Notes: generated by a model not told the origin, from the sequence alone. A DNA stretch of 64,000 bases from Phyllobacterium sp. 628 (GCF_014189505.1 NZ_CP050301.1:2115501-2179500); one strand, 5' to 3'; positions 42,869 to 53,389 are shown, numbered from the stretch's first letter. Made by a program: numbers and translations.

Positions 42869-43249
42869 GTGCCAATATCCTCGATCACGAACAGCGGGAC
42901 ATGAATGGGCCAACGGCGCGGTTTTGGCAAGATGGAACCGGGAATCTGCTGCAATCTATCTAACACAACCCTGCATTATTGAATTCCGTTTGTATGGTGG
43001 TAAATTGAAGGCATACGCCGTATTACAGAAGTCACTATTGTTTATCTATATCAATATATTGCTTCGATTTCCGTAATAAAAATATCAATATTGATATTTA
43101 AAACTGTAGAGAAAACTCAATTTAATCATAAATCTCTAGCTAATTGGTCTTGTATTGAAGTTTTGGCTTGCTGATTGCATCCACTCGCCCTTATGATTCG
43201 ATTGCCGGGAGCCCCCGTGCAAGTGCAACACAAGAGTGAGGAGACAGGA
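42869..43249. other. Intergenic region
   Basis: 381 bases, AT-rich around 43020-43140, between divergent genes. No further gene or repeat is seen. GAGGAGACAGGA precedes the next start. Confidence 0.4.
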
Positions 43250-43597
43250 ATGCCTGGTTTGCTGCACCCACTTCATGAGGGCCACGCGCCCGTCATATTG
43301 CATAGTGCCTTTCAGGACGCCATTGACGCGTTGGAGGACTGGCAGCTCGGAAATGACGAGCCTCAAATCGAGGTGAATGGCAGGCAGGTTCTCATCAGCG
43401 CCATGTTCCGGCGTCTTTGGACCTGTACTGATATTCTTCCAGCCAGAACGCTGGGCGTCGTCGAGGACCTGCTGCCACTACGTTCGGCCGAATTCAAGGT
43501 TGGAACATCAACTTATGCGGATGCCGCTCATAGCCTTTGGGAACTTAGTTTACAAAAGCGCGCGGCATCCTACGAGATGCGTCCAAAAGCTTCTTGA
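43250..43597 (+). CDS. Protein of unknown function
   Basis: 115 residues from ATG 43250, preceded by GAGGAGACAGGA. Soluble; the middle part (ALEDWQLGNDEPQIEVNGRQ, MFRRLWTCTDILPARTL) looks folded. No family recognised. A good terminator follows, so it is probably a monocistronic gene. Confidence 0.65.
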   Translation: MPGLLHPLHEGHAPVILHSAFQDAIDALEDWQLGNDEPQIEVNGRQVLISAMFRRLWTCTDILPARTLGVVEDLLPLRSAEFKVGTSTYADAAHSLWELSLQKRAASYEMRPKAS

Positions 43598-43617
43598 ACT
43601 GACCAATTGAACCAATT

Positions 43618-43656
43618 GAATGCCCGCCGGACTGACCGCGGCGGGCATTCTTTTTG
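43618..43656. terminator. Intrinsic terminator
   Basis: 12-bp stem GAATGCCCGCCG / CGGCGGGCATTC (43618-43629, 43639-43650) followed by TTTTT. Ends the 43250 gene and lies beside the stop of the convergent DUF305 gene. Confidence 0.9.
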
Positions 43657-43659
43657 ATT

Positions 43660-44049
43660 TTAGCCGCCGTTCTTGAGCAGCCAGGCTTTCATCTGTTTGA
43701 TTTCGCCCTCCTGCGCGGCAATAATGCCCGTCGCAAGTTTGCGCGTTTCTTCATCCTTACCGTATTTCAGTTCGACTTTTGCCATATCGATCGCGCCCTG
43801 ATGATGGGCGATCATGCCGCGCATGAAATCCTTGTCGGCATTTCCACTGAATTTAATGGCCATGTCCTTGTGCATTTTGGCATTGGCGTCGACAAAAGCC
43901 TTGGATGAGGCGCTTTGATCGCCTGCCGGTTTCATGTCCATGGCATCGTGTTTCATCATCTTGTGTGAACTTGCATCCTGAGCCGAGGCCGGAGATGCCA
44001 AGCCAATCAGACAGGCGAGTGCTGCGGTAGAAAAAAGTGTTGTTTTCAT
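43660..44049 (-). CDS. DUF305 (CopM-like) periplasmic protein
   Basis: 129 residues with signal peptide (LFSTAALACLIGLASPASA). The Met/His-rich linker (SHKMMKHDAMDM) and the signature DFMRGMIAHHQGAIDMAKVE are diagnostic of DUF305. CopM of cyanobacteria, a member, binds copper in the periplasm, and the Met/His content here fits the same. ATG at 44049 gives a clean signal peptide. Confidence 0.9.
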   Translation of the reverse strand: MKTTLFSTAALACLIGLASPASAQDASSHKMMKHDAMDMKPAGDQSASSKAFVDANAKMHKDMAIKFSGNADKDFMRGMIAHHQGAIDMAKVELKYGKDEETRKLATGIIAAQEGEIKQMKAWLLKNGG

Positions 44050-44110
44050 TGAAGTGATCTTTCCATAGGTCAATCAGACAGACACAGGATTAGACCCTTT
44101 GTCCTGCGCT

Positions 44111-44479
44111 TTAAGATGGATAGAAAGTATTCACCGGGTATTTGGGAGGTGGAGAGAGCGGCGCTTTGGTTTGCGCAACCAAAGGCAATTCTTCCCCGAG
44201 GGGAACGAACATCCTGCTCGATGGTGTGACAATGGGGGTGATTGCAAGGGCAGGGATGGCAATGCATGCGGAGCAAAGCGCAGGGTGCGGGAGCTTGCCC
44301 GTATCCGCGCAATGGTTTTCAACACCGGCACACCCGTGCGCATGGCTGTTCATGGCGTGGGTCTGCAGCTTTGAATCAGCAGTCATTTCTGTTGCCAGAC
44401 GGGCAGGCGCTGCAAACACAGGCACCCAGCCAACCGAAAACGCCGTCAGAAATGTCAGAAGAATGGCGAGCCTGCTCAT
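44111..44479 (-). CDS. Secreted His/Cys-rich protein (putative metal binding)
   Basis: 122 residues. Signal peptide (AILLTFLTAFSVGWVPVFA), then a short region with HAMNSHAHGCAGVENHC, HPALCSACIAI and a Pro-rich end. The His/Cys clustering and its place just upstream of the DUF305 gene on the same strand suggest a periplasmic metal-handling pair, resembling DUF2946-type proteins of copper loci. Metal identity is inference. Confidence 0.7.
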   Translation of the reverse strand: MSRLAILLTFLTAFSVGWVPVFAAPARLATEMTADSKLQTHAMNSHAHGCAGVENHCADTGKLPHPALCSACIAIPALAITPIVTPSSRMFVPLGEELPLVAQTKAPLSPPPKYPVNTFYPS

Positions 44480-44535
44480 GCGCCTCTCATAACAAGAACA
44501 GGCGAGGATACATAATCACCTTCTGTTTATTGCGT

Positions 44536-45711
44536 TCATGCCGCCTTGGCCGCGGCAAGCGCTTTTTCCAGATCAGCAACAAGATCCGCGACATCTTCAA
44601 GGCCGATCTGCAACCGGATAAGCGCGCCTTTATAGTTTTTACCGGTGAGAGTGCGGTCAGTCAGATTGACCTGAAGCGCCAGACTTGCGTAACCACCCCA
44701 TGAATATCCAAGTCCAAAAATATCAAGCGCATTCAAAAAGGCCCGTGCCTGCTTTGTCTCGCCATCAATGACGATAGAGAACACGCCGGCAGATCCGGTG
44801 AAATCCCGCTTCCACAATGTATGGCCCGCATGACTTTCCAGTGCCGGATGCAGAACTTCCATGACACCGGGTTGCTTTTCCAGCCAGCGCGCAATTTCAA
44901 GCGCATTCTCACCGTGACGTGCAAGGCGAAGACCCATGGTACGCAGACCGCGCAGGACATCGTACGCATCATCGCCACTCACACATAGACCAATTGCCGT
45001 ATAGGCATCATCCAGACGCTTGAAGCATTTTTCATTGGCCGAAATCGAACCCATGAGGATGTCCGAATGTCCCGACGGATATTTCGTGGCAGCATGGATG
45101 GAGATATCAACACCGAAGTCCAATGGCTTCAAATAGAGCGGTGTTGCCCAGGTATTGTCCATCATAACGATGGCTCCAGCCGCATGCGCCTTCTCGGCGA
45201 TTGCCGGAATGTCCTGAATCTCGAACGTGTTGGAGCCGGGCGATTCTGTAAACACAACCTTCGTATTGGCGCGTATGAGGGTTTCAATGCCAGCCCCGAT
45301 CAGTGGATCGTAATATTCCACCTCAATGCCCAGCCGCTTCAGCATCGTGTTGCAGAAATAGCGTGTATTGCCATAGACGCTATCAACCATCAGCAAATGG
45401 TCACCGGGCGCTAGAAAAGCGAGAAGAGGAATCGTCACCGCCGCAAGGCCGGATGGCACCAGAAGAGTGCCGAATGAGCCCTCCAGCTCGTCGATTGCCT
45501 GACAAAGCGCATCGGTTGTCGGCGTTCCATGCGTCGCATAGCCGTATTTCTGCTTATGGCTTGCCATCATTTCGGCATCGGGGAAAAGCACGGTGGAAGC
45601 GTGCACCACGGGTGGGTTGACAAAACCATGATAATCGCGCGGATCATAGCCGCCGTGGGCCAGGCGCGTATTGATCCCGAATTTTGCCATTTTGTCCGAC
45701 ACTTTACCCAT
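44536..45711 (-). CDS. metC: Cystathionine beta-lyase (PLP-dependent)
   Basis: 391 residues from ATG 45711 (GGAG 7 nt upstream). Gives homocysteine, pyruvate and ammonia from cystathionine. Marks: YGYATHGTPTTDAL, SGLAAVTIPLLAFL, MMDNTWATPLY (PLP Asp), and SIHAATKYPSGHSD, which carries the PLP Lys and matches the MetC type. The C-terminal GYSWGGYASLAL is conserved in beta-lyases. Divergent from the PAP2 gene. Confidence 0.92.
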   Translation of the reverse strand: MGKVSDKMAKFGINTRLAHGGYDPRDYHGFVNPPVVHASTVLFPDAEMMASHKQKYGYATHGTPTTDALCQAIDELEGSFGTLLVPSGLAAVTIPLLAFLAPGDHLLMVDSVYGNTRYFCNTMLKRLGIEVEYYDPLIGAGIETLIRANTKVVFTESPGSNTFEIQDIPAIAEKAHAAGAIVMMDNTWATPLYLKPLDFGVDISIHAATKYPSGHSDILMGSISANEKCFKRLDDAYTAIGLCVSGDDAYDVLRGLRTMGLRLARHGENALEIARWLEKQPGVMEVLHPALESHAGHTLWKRDFTGSAGVFSIVIDGETKQARAFLNALDIFGLGYSWGGYASLALQVNLTDRTLTGKNYKGALIRLQIGLEDVADLVADLEKALAAAKAA

Positions 45712-45834
45712 GGATAATCTCCGCATTACGATGCATGACAATTGTAACTGTTGTGAGAAGTCGATAATGCCACCGCGTTCCCGTTGCAACAGCAGAGCAT
45801 GCGGTATGACCAGCAGCCTAGAACGAAAGATGTG

Positions 45835-46632
45835 ATGACGGATAGCCACACCACTCAATCCCTATCTGTAATAAGGCGCTCCGGGCAATCTATCGCGAAT
45901 TTTCTGCGCCGGATAAAAGCCCGTCCGCGTCCCAATACGCCCCCAGCCTGGACAAACGGCATGTCCATGGCGGCTGTGCTGATCTTCTTCTGTATTTTGC
46001 TGCTGCATCCTTTTGACGAAGTCCTTTCAAGCAGTCTTTCGTCGCATCAGGGGCCATTAAGCTCGATGCGCGCCTTGACGGATATAGGTCTGTCGCAATG
46101 GTATCTGGTTCCCGCCTTCTTCATTGCGGTCTGTCTGATTGGCATCGACTGGCGAAAGCTGCCCCATTCAAGACGGGTGCGGTTCGGCCTTATCTATTCT
46201 CAAGCGACATTTGCCTTTTGGGCTTTGGCGCTTTCGGGAATTCTCACCAACATCGCAAAATTCTGCATTGGCCGGGCCCGGCCGAAGTTCATAGACTCGC
46301 TCGGTGCCAATGGCTTTTCACCGTTTCAGGCTGGATATGACTTTGCCAGCTTTCCATCTGGGCATTCAACAACGATGGGGGCGGTTGGGGCCGTTCTGGC
46401 TCTCTGGTTTCCGCGCTGGCGATTGCCAATTATCCTTGCAACTATGGTGATTGCATTTACGCGGATTATTGCAAAGGCGCATTACCCGACCGATGTGGTT
46501 GCGGGTTACAGTGTCGGCTTCCTCTTTTCCGTTGCTCTCGCCAGATTTCTTGCAGGACACCGGACAGCCTTTCTGTTTGATGGCACCCGATTCTTCCCGA
46601 TTTTGCGGTTTCGCGATCATTTTTGGCGATAA
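45835..46632 (+). CDS. PAP2-family membrane phosphatase
   Basis: About 265 residues with five or six transmembrane helices. The three-part active site is complete: KFCIGRARP, PSGHSTTMGAV and the last IIAKAHYPTDVVAGY with the His and Asp. It should dephosphorylate a lipid phosphate (undecaprenyl pyrophosphate, phosphatidate or lipid A) at the outer face of the inner membrane. Start uncertain; ATG 45835 chosen over 45784 because the upstream part overlaps the divergent metC promoter. Confidence 0.88.
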   Translation: MTDSHTTQSLSVIRRSGQSIANFLRRIKARPRPNTPPAWTNGMSMAAVLIFFCILLLHPFDEVLSSSLSSHQGPLSSMRALTDIGLSQWYLVPAFFIAVCLIGIDWRKLPHSRRVRFGLIYSQATFAFWALALSGILTNIAKFCIGRARPKFIDSLGANGFSPFQAGYDFASFPSGHSTTMGAVGAVLALWFPRWRLPIILATMVIAFTRIIAKAHYPTDVVAGYSVGFLFSVALARFLAGHRTAFLFDGTRFFPILRFRDHFWR

Positions 46633-46863
46633 ACTGAATTTTTGAATAAGAAATAATCGAAAAAACAATTGAGAAGCAGTCATTCTGCTGTTTATGCCGA
46701 ATTATTGAGCAAAGATTATCCCTTGACCAAACACGCAGAATGCCCTTCGATGCGGGAGTGAATGGGAGACATATTGGAGCCATAAAAAGGCACGGGGGGC
46801 ACCCGCCAATGTGCAAGTTTTCCCTCTGGGAACCACGGGCAACAATTAAAGGGTTTTGTAGTG

Positions 46864-47895
46864 ATGAAAAATCTGGTTTTGAAGAGCGTTCTGGGAGCAT
46901 CTGCTTTGGTCCTGCTGGCGACCGCAGCCGCTTCGGCTGGTACGCTTGATGACGTCAAGAAAAAAGGCTTCGTACAATGTGGCGTCAATACCGGTCTCGC
47001 CGGCTTTGCTGCGCCAAATGACAAAGGCGAATGGTCAGGCTTTGACGTCGATTATTGCCGCGCTGTTGCTGCCGCCGTTTTTGGCGATGCAACCAAGGTA
47101 AAGTTCACGCCGCTTTCGGCCAAGGACCGTCTTCCAGCTCTGCAATCGGGTGAAATCGACGTTCTGATCCGCAACACCACATGGACTTTGAGCCGCGATA
47201 CACAGGGCTTTGATTTCCCGGGCGTCAATTATTATGACGGTCAGGGCTTCATGATCAATTCGAAGAAGCTGTCGGGCATCAACTCCGCACTGCAACTCTC
47301 TGGCGCATCAGTTTGCGTTCAGGCCGGTACAACCACGGAACTCAATCTCGCCGACTATTTCAAGGCGAACAAGATGCAGTACAACCCGGTTGTGTTTGAG
47401 AAGCTGGAAGAGGTCAACGCAGCTTATGATGCAGGCCGTTGCGATGTTTACACGACCGATCAGTCCGGCCTTTATGCCATCCGTCTGACGCTTTCTGCAC
47501 CGGATGATCACGTTGTTCTGCCGGAAATCATCTCCAAGGAGCCACTCGGCCCGGTCGTTCGTCAGGGTGACAGCCAGTGGGCTGACGTTGTCCGCTGGAC
47601 GCATTTTGCGCTGCTGACTGCTGAAGAGCTCGGTATCACCAAGGCCAATGTTGAAGAACTGACCAAGAGCGATAGCCCTGAAATCAAGCGCGTGCTTGGT
47701 CAGGAAGCCAACACCAAGCTCGGTACGGATCTCGGTCTGACCAATGACTGGGTTGTCAATATCGTCAAGGCCGTCGGCAATTATGGCGAACTGTTCGAGT
47801 CCAATGTCGGCGCAGGCAGCAAGCTCAAGATTGCTCGCGGCATCAATGCTCAGTGGAGCAAAGGCGGTCTCCAGTACGCAATGCCGATCCGCTGA
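46864..47895 (+). CDS. aapJ: General L-amino-acid ABC transporter, substrate-binding protein
   Basis: About 343 residues with signal peptide (GASALVLLATAAASAG). TLDDVKKKGFVQCGVNTGLA, GFDVDYCRAVAAAVFGD and VLIRNTTWTLSRD are diagnostic of AapJ/BztA. It binds a broad set of L-amino acids in the periplasm. First gene of aapJQMP, followed by a weak hairpin that may raise its level above the others. Confidence 0.95.
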   Translation: MKNLVLKSVLGASALVLLATAAASAGTLDDVKKKGFVQCGVNTGLAGFAAPNDKGEWSGFDVDYCRAVAAAVFGDATKVKFTPLSAKDRLPALQSGEIDVLIRNTTWTLSRDTQGFDFPGVNYYDGQGFMINSKKLSGINSALQLSGASVCVQAGTTTELNLADYFKANKMQYNPVVFEKLEEVNAAYDAGRCDVYTTDQSGLYAIRLTLSAPDDHVVLPEIISKEPLGPVVRQGDSQWADVVRWTHFALLTAEELGITKANVEELTKSDSPEIKRVLGQEANTKLGTDLGLTNDWVVNIVKAVGNYGELFESNVGAGSKLKIARGINAQWSKGGLQYAMPIR

Positions 47896-47924
47896 TCTCT
47901 GAATCGATCAGTTTGAAATAGGGG

Positions 47925-47946
47925 AAGGGGGCCATGCCTCCTTTTT
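47925..47946 (+). terminator. Weak hairpin/attenuator between aapJ and aapQ
   Basis: AAGGGGG (47925-47931) can pair with CCTCCTT (47937-47943; one G-T) across a 5-base loop, followed by TTTTT overlapping the arm. Suggests partial termination or 3' end protection of aapJ mRNA. Confidence 0.5.
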
Positions 47947-48005
47947 CCAACAAGCAATTATAAAAATAATGATAAAAATAAACGTTTAGAAGAAATGAGG
48001 GGTCA

Positions 48006-49202
48006 ATGGCATCGCAGGATATTACGCCTGTCGGCGCGGATAGCGCTAAAGTTTCGCTACTGAACGATCCAAGAATCCGTGGTTATATATACCAGGCCGT
48101 CGTTCTGGCTGTAATCTTTGGAGTGGGCTACTGGGTCGTTAACAACACTATTGCCAATTTGCAGCGCGCCCACTTGGCGTCGGGTTTCGGTTTCCTTGAT
48201 GGACGTTCGGGTTTTGACATCAGTTCCCATCCGTTCACCAATTATTCCAGTGACTCAACTTACATAACCGCGCTCTATGTCGGTTTTTTGAACACATTGC
48301 TGGTTGCCGTTGCCGGTATTATTACCGCGACATTTCTCGGCTTCATCATTGGTGTCGGCCGTCTGTCGCATAACTGGCTTATCCGTAAGCTCTGCACTGT
48401 TTATGTCGAGGTTTTCCGCAATATCCCGCCGCTGCTGGTTATCTTCTTCTGGTATTCCGGCGTTCTGGCGATCTTGCCTCAGGCACGGCAGAGTATTGCT
48501 TTGCCATTCAGTACCTATCTGAACAATCGCGGCTTCTTCTTTCCAGTGCCAGTCTTCGGGGAAGGCGCCTGGTTGGCAGGTGTTGCATTTGTCGTTGCCC
48601 TGATCGGCACGTTTTTTGTCCGCCGCTGGGCCTACAAGCGACAAATGGCAACGGGCCAGCAGTTCCCTGTTCTCTGGACGGCTGCTGCCTTGATTATAGG
48701 CCTGCCATTGCTGGCATTTGGCCTTAAAGGGTTTCCGCTGACCTTCGACCGTCCTGTTCTCGGCGCATTCAATCTGAGCGGCGGTTCGCTGGTGGGTCCT
48801 GAGTTCATGTCGCTTTATCTTGCCTTGTCGTTCTACACGGCATCGTTCATTGCCGAGATTGTGCGCTCCGGTATTCGCGGGGTTGGCAGGGGACAAAGTG
48901 AGGCCGCCCATGCCCTTGGGCTTCGGGCCGGAACCACAACACGTCTTGTTGTTGTGCCGCAGGCCATGCGCATCATTATTCCGCCTCTATCCAGCCAGTA
49001 TCTGAACTTGACGAAGAATTCGTCACTGGCTGTCGCTGTCGGGTATCCGGATCTGTTTGCTGTCGGCGGAACGATCCTCAATCAAACCGGCCGTTCCATC
49101 GAAGTGGTTGCTATTTTCATCATCGTTTATCTCAGCCTGAGTGTGGCGACATCGCTCTTCATGAACTGGTTCAACGCTAAAATGGCATTGGTGGAGCGCT
49201 GA
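48006..49202 (+). CDS. aapQ: General L-amino-acid ABC transporter permease AapQ
   Basis: 398 residues, larger than other amino-acid permeases because of the extra loop region after helix 5 typical of AapQ/Bzt[20 protein letters not shown] is the conserved HisM-type helix, and [20 protein letters not shown] is the EAA loop for the ATPase. GAGGGG precedes the ATG. Confidence 0.95.
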   Translation: MASQDITPVGADSAKVSLLNDPRIRGYIYQAVVLAVIFGVGYWVVNNTIANLQRAHLASGFGFLDGRSGFDISSHPFTNYSSDSTYITALYVGFLNTLLVAVAGIITATFLGFIIGVGRLSHNWLIRKLCTVYVEVFRNIPPLLVIFFWYSGVLAILPQARQSIALPFSTYLNNRGFFFPVPVFGEGAWLAGVAFVVALIGTFFVRRWAYKRQMATGQQFPVLWTAAALIIGLPLLAFGLKGFPLTFDRPVLGAFNLSGGSLVGPEFMSLYLALSFYTASFIAEIVRSGIRGVGRGQSEAAHALGLRAGTTTRLVVVPQAMRIIIPPLSSQYLNLTKNSSLAVAVGYPDLFAVGGTILNQTGRSIEVVAIFIIVYLSLSVATSLFMNWFNAKMALVER

Positions 49203-49204
49203 CC

Positions 49205-50362
49205 ATGGCTGACAACAATCTGAGTTTCGTTCGTACCGAAATGCTGCAAGGCCAAACCCCGCCAATAGGGGAACGCGGCATTGTCAGGTGGATACGCCTT
49301 AATCTGATCGCAACGCCGATCGATGCCATCTTGACGATCTTCGCCATCTTCCTCTTGGCTTGGTTCGTGCCTCCAATGATCAACTGGTTGTTTATTCAAG
49401 CAAGTTGGTCCGGGGCAGATCGCGCTGTCTGCTCAACGGTTGCGCAAGGGGGCGTGATGCCGGACGGCTGGTCGGGCGCGTGCTGGGCCTATGTGAATGC
49501 CAATTTCAACCAGTTCATGTATGGCCGTTATCCTCTTGACCAGCATTGGCGTGTCAACCTTGTTGGCATCATATTTATCATTCTCTTGATACCGTTGTTG
49601 ATTCCAAAGGCGCCGTTCAAGGTTCCCAACGCCATCGCTTTCTTCCTTGTTTTCCCGTTCTTCGCATTCTTCATGCTGGTAGGTGGCTGGTTTGGCCTTA
49701 CCTACGTGGAAACCGCTACATGGGGCGGATTGCTGGTCACGCTGGTTATTGCCTTCGCCGGCATTGCGGTGTCACTGCCGCTAGGCATTGTCCTTGCGTT
49801 GGGACGCCGGTCCAAACTGCCTGTCATCAAGATGCTCTGTGTCATTTTCATTGAAATGGTGCGTGGCATTCCACTGGTAACAGTGCTGTTCATGGCCAGT
49901 TATATGCTTCCCTTGTTTTTGCCGCCGGGTGTGTCATTCGACAAGTTTCTACGTGCGCTGATCGGTGTGGCGCTTTTCGCATCCGCTTACATGGCGGAAG
50001 TGGTGCGCGGCGGTCTGCAGGCGATTCCAAAGGGCCAGTATGAAGGCGCGGATCCGCTTGGATTAAGCTATTGGCAGAAAACCGGCCTGATCATCCTGCC
50101 GCAAGCGCTTAAAATGGTCATTCCGGGCATCGTCAACACGTTCATCGGTCTGTTCAAGGATACATCGCTGGTTTCCATCATCAGCATGTTCGATCTGCTT
50201 GGAACCGTGCGTCAGCACTTTAACGATGCCAATTGGGCATCGCCGCAAACCCCCATTTCCGGTCTGATTTTCGCCGGTTTCGTCTTCTGGATTTTCTGTT
50301 TCGGCATGTCGCGTTACTCCATTTTCATGGAACGCAGGCTGGACACAGGACATAAACACTAA
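49205..50362 (+). CDS. aapM: General L-amino-acid ABC transporter permease AapM
   Basis: 385 residues, second permease. [20 protein letters not shown] and [20 protein letters not shown] (EAA loop) identify it; the N-terminal extension with [12 protein letters not shown] is the periplasmic domain of AapM/BztC. Starts two bases after the aapQ stop. Confidence 0.95.
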   Translation: MADNNLSFVRTEMLQGQTPPIGERGIVRWIRLNLIATPIDAILTIFAIFLLAWFVPPMINWLFIQASWSGADRAVCSTVAQGGVMPDGWSGACWAYVNANFNQFMYGRYPLDQHWRVNLVGIIFIILLIPLLIPKAPFKVPNAIAFFLVFPFFAFFMLVGGWFGLTYVETATWGGLLVTLVIAFAGIAVSLPLGIVLALGRRSKLPVIKMLCVIFIEMVRGIPLVTVLFMASYMLPLFLPPGVSFDKFLRALIGVALFASAYMAEVVRGGLQAIPKGQYEGADPLGLSYWQKTGLIILPQALKMVIPGIVNTFIGLFKDTSLVSIISMFDLLGTVRQHFNDANWASPQTPISGLIFAGFVFWIFCFGMSRYSIFMERRLDTGHKH

Positions 50363-50374
50363 GGAGTATTTTTC

Positions 50375-51178
50375 ATGACGACCCAAAACGTTGTCGATCC
50401 ATCCGAAATTCATGTAGACCGTTCGTTGATGCATGTCTCCAAGACAGACGTCGCCGTCGAGATCACCAGCATGAACAAGTGGTATGGTGATTTTCATGTC
50501 CTGAAAGACATCAACCTCAAGGTGATGCGTGGCGAACGCATTGTCATTGCCGGACCATCCGGTTCCGGCAAGTCCACCATGATCCGCTGCATCAACCGGC
50601 TTGAAGAGCATCAAAGCGGCAAGATCCTGGTTGATGGCATCGAGCTTACCAACGATTTGAAAAAGATCGATGAGGTCCGGCGCGAAGTGGGCATGGTATT
50701 CCAGCATTTCAATCTGTTCCCGCATCTGACCATTCTCGAAAATTGCACGCTCGCTCCAATCTGGGTGCGTAAGATGCCGAAGAAGAAGGCGGACGAGATT
50801 GCAATGCACTATCTCGAGCGCGTCAAGATTCCGGAACAGGCGAACAAGTATCCGGGTCAGCTTTCCGGTGGTCAGCAGCAGCGCGTGGCGATTGCCCGTT
50901 CGCTGTGCATGAATCCGCGTATCATGCTGTTCGATGAGCCGACCTCCGCGCTTGATCCGGAAATGATCAAGGAAGTTCTCGACACCATGGTGCAGCTTGC
51001 CGAAGAAGGCATGACCATGGTGTGCGTCACCCACGAAATGGGTTTTGCCCGTCAGGTGGCAAACCGGGTCATCTTCATGGATCAGGGCCAGATCGTTGAA
51101 CAGAACGAACCGGCTGCCTTCTTTGATAACCCGCAGCACGAGCGCACCAAGCTGTTTCTCAGCCAGATTCTGCATTGA
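50375..51178 (+). CDS. aapP: General L-amino-acid ABC transporter ATP-binding protein
   Basis: 267 residues. Walker [20 protein letters not shown]-loop [14 protein letters not shown], signature [15 protein letters not shown], Walker [15 protein letters not shown]-loop [16 protein letters not shown] lies 8 nt before the start. Last gene of the operon proper. Confidence 0.96.
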   Translation: MTTQNVVDPSEIHVDRSLMHVSKTDVAVEITSMNKWYGDFHVLKDINLKVMRGERIVIAGPSGSGKSTMIRCINRLEEHQSGKILVDGIELTNDLKKIDEVRREVGMVFQHFNLFPHLTILENCTLAPIWVRKMPKKKADEIAMHYLERVKIPEQANKYPGQLSGGQQQRVAIARSLCMNPRIMLFDEPTSALDPEMIKEVLDTMVQLAEEGMTMVCVTHEMGFARQVANRVIFMDQGQIVEQNEPAAFFDNPQHERTKLFLSQILH

Positions 51179-51906
51179 GAACTCTGCGCGTCATTTTGAA
51201 AACCATTGCAGCGGCCCTGGTGGCCGCTGTTTTGCTGTTTACGGGTGGTGCACTGATTCCGCGTCCGAGTTCCTTTCCGGAGCAAACGCAATCATCGCTC
51301 CGGCGGACGGTCTTATTGCTCTCCAATCCCATCCATACGGACATTGCGTTTCCTGCTGATCCTGACGTTCTCGCCCGTTTCTCAATCTTATCGAATGATA
51401 CCTTCCAGCTTAGTGATCCGCGTATTGCCTGGATTATTGTCGGCTGGGGAGGGCGCAGTTTTTATCTTGAAACGCCAACTTGGGCGGATCTCAAATTCAT
51501 GCCGCTGATGCGAGGGCTAACCGTCGATCGCTCGACGATGCATGTCGAACCCATCGGCGCGATTGACACAAACCAGCCGCAGATCGAAAGACTGTCCGTC
51601 GATCCCGCCGCCTTCGACGCGATGCTCCAGCATACGATTGATAGTTTTCAGATGGACACAAACGGGAAAGCCATGATGATCGAAGGCGCCGGTTATGGTC
51701 TCAATGACCGGTTCTTCGAAGCCAATGGCTATTTCACCGCACTTGCGGGTTGCAATACCTGGACAAGCGCCGTGTTGCGCTCCGGCAATCTGCGGACCGG
51801 ACTGTGGAATCCACTGCCGCAAAGTCTTGTCTGGTCGCTGAAGCAGTTCAATACCGCTCAGGGTAATCAGATTTTTCCATCGGGGTTTTCTGCGTCAAAA
51901 CCATAA
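51175..51906 (+). CDS. DUF2459 / TIGR02117-family exported protein
   Basis: 243 residues with an N-terminal signal/anchor helix ([20 protein letters not shown]). [30 protein letters not shown] and [19 protein letters not shown] are the marks of the TIGR02117 family (DUF2459). Function unknown. It begins with a TTG that overlaps the aapP stop and its last 40 bases overlap the convergent FAD gene, so the operon ends without room for a terminator. Confidence 0.85.
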   Translation: MRTLRVILKTIAAALVAAVLLFTGGALIPRPSSFPEQTQSSLRRTVLLLSNPIHTDIAFPADPDVLARFSILSNDTFQLSDPRIAWIIVGWGGRSFYLETPTWADLKFMPLMRGLTVDRSTMHVEPIGAIDTNQPQIERLSVDPAAFDAMLQHTIDSFQMDTNGKAMMIEGAGYGLNDRFFEANGYFTALAGCNTWTSAVLRSGNLRTGLWNPLPQSLVWSLKQFNTAQGNQIFPSGFSASKP

Positions 51907-53171
51907 AGCCAATCAAAACCGGCGATGAACTTTTCCGCCGGGCGGTTTCGCAACAATAGATTGCGGGCAAGGGCGACAGGTCCTCTGGCATGGTAAGCCA
52001 GATGATTGAGTGCACCGCGCCGCACGACCGCTTCGATCCGTTTGGTCCGGCCCTTGGCGTAACGCGCCAATGCTGCCGGCCATGCCTGGTGGTCGTCGCC
52101 AAGGACGTCCGCCAGCGCACAGGCATCCTCGATGGCCATGGCTGCACCCTGCGCTGCATAGGGTGTCATCGCATGTGCTGCGTCGCCGATCAGCACAAGC
52201 CGGTCCTCTAGCAGATACCGGCACCGCTTCATCTCGAACAATCGCCACGGCGTCCATTGGCCAACGGATGCCACCATCTCGCGAATGCCGGGATGCCAGT
52301 TGTCGAAATCCTTTGCGAAGTTTTGGCTTGGCGCATCAGGGTTGATTTCGACATCCCAGCGCCCGCTATGTCTGCGGTCGCGTGCGACAGCAACAAAGTT
52401 CATCGTTTCGCCCGAGCGGATCGGGTAAGCGATCAGGTGGGCGTTTGCGCCGGCCCATGCAACCACGTTGATTCCTGAGGGTAAGAGCCCCTTGAAGGAT
52501 GCCGGCAATTGTTTCATGGCAACCGACGCACGCCATGCGATGGAACCGGTATAGCGGGCCCGGTCCATGTCTGACATCGCGTTACGCATATTGGACCAGA
52601 CACCGTCGGCTCCCACCAGAAGACCGCCCCGATGTTCTTCAATGCGATCATTGTATTGAACGCGAACCAATACGCCGCGACCATCGTCTTTGTGATGGGT
52701 GACCGCAGATTCAAGCTGCATCGCAATATTGGCACGGTTGCGCACTTCGGTCAGCAGGGCGCGTTGCAAATCAGCACGGTGACAGACGATGTAAGGTGCA
52801 TGCCAACGCTTTTCGGCAGCGCTACCTATCGGCAAATGCAACAGATTTGCACCACTTACACCATCCTGCAGGCAAATGGCATCGGGTTGCACCGCCGACG
52901 AGATCAACCGTTCAAGCACACCGAGGCGGTCCAGAAGGCGTGTGGCATTGGGTGAAAGCTGCAGACCGGCGCCAGCTTCTGCCAGCACCGCACTCTTTTC
53001 GAAAATCTGAACGGCAAAACCCTTGGCGCTCAATGCAAGTGCCAGCGTCAGGCCGGCAATGCCGGCACCGGCAATGATAATCTGGTCAGGGTTGGGAGTT
53101 CGCCTGTTGCGAGCCGTCTTCAGATCGATGACGGGAGTTGCAATCAAGCGGCCTTGTCCACATAGGTGCAA
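51867..53171 (-). CDS. FAD-dependent monooxygenase (salicylate-hydroxylase/UbiH-like)
   Basis: Up to 434 residues. Dinucleotide-binding fold IIAGAGIAGLTLALAL near residue 32, the DG motif VGADGVWSNMR and the second FAD motif RLVLIGDAAHAMTPYAAQGA are intact. Family is single-component flavoprotein hydroxylases; no substrate can be named. The start is uncertain: ATG at 53171 lies inside the zinc-finger gene, while a TTG at 53147 would overlap its stop (TTGA) and needs no extra leader. Coupled to the zinc-finger gene. Confidence 0.88.
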   Translation of the reverse strand: MHLCGQGRLIATPVIDLKTARNRRTPNPDQIIIAGAGIAGLTLALALSAKGFAVQIFEKSAVLAEAGAGLQLSPNATRLLDRLGVLERLISSAVQPDAICLQDGVSGANLLHLPIGSAAEKRWHAPYIVCHRADLQRALLTEVRNRANIAMQLESAVTHHKDDGRGVLVRVQYNDRIEEHRGGLLVGADGVWSNMRNAMSDMDRARYTGSIAWRASVAMKQLPASFKGLLPSGINVVAWAGANAHLIAYPIRSGETMNFVAVARDRRHSGRWDVEINPDAPSQNFAKDFDNWHPGIREMVASVGQWTPWRLFEMKRCRYLLEDRLVLIGDAAHAMTPYAAQGAAMAIEDACALADVLGDDHQAWPAALARYAKGRTKRIEAVVRRGALNHLAYHARGPVALARNLLLRNRPAEKFIAGFDWLYGFDAENPDGKI

Positions 53172-53389
53172 CCGGCAGGCACAGTCTCATTGGCAGAGAG
53201 CGATGCATCATAGCGATACAGCGTCGAGCAATAGGGGCAGACTTTTTCATTGTCATCGCCCAGATCAAGAAACACATGCGGATGATCGAATGGTGCATTG
53301 GCCCCAACGCACATGAATTCCTTGACGCCAATGCTGATGGTTGCGTGACCAGCGCTGTTCTGGAAATGAGGAATGCTGTGTCCGGCCAT
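53144..53389 (-). CDS. Zinc-finger (CHCC/NDUFS6-like) domain protein
   Basis: 81 residues. The zf-CHCC motif is split as expected: EFMCVGANAPFDHPHVFLDL supplies Cys and His, KVCPYCSTLYRY supplies CxxC. In mitochondria this domain builds NDUFS6 of complex I, and alphaproteobacterial homologues are thought to serve the same complex. It is coupled to the FAD monooxygenase gene. Confidence 0.88.
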   Translation of the reverse strand: MAGHSIPHFQNSAGHATISIGVKEFMCVGANAPFDHPHVFLDLGDDNEKVCPYCSTLYRYDASLSANETVPAGCTYVDKAA

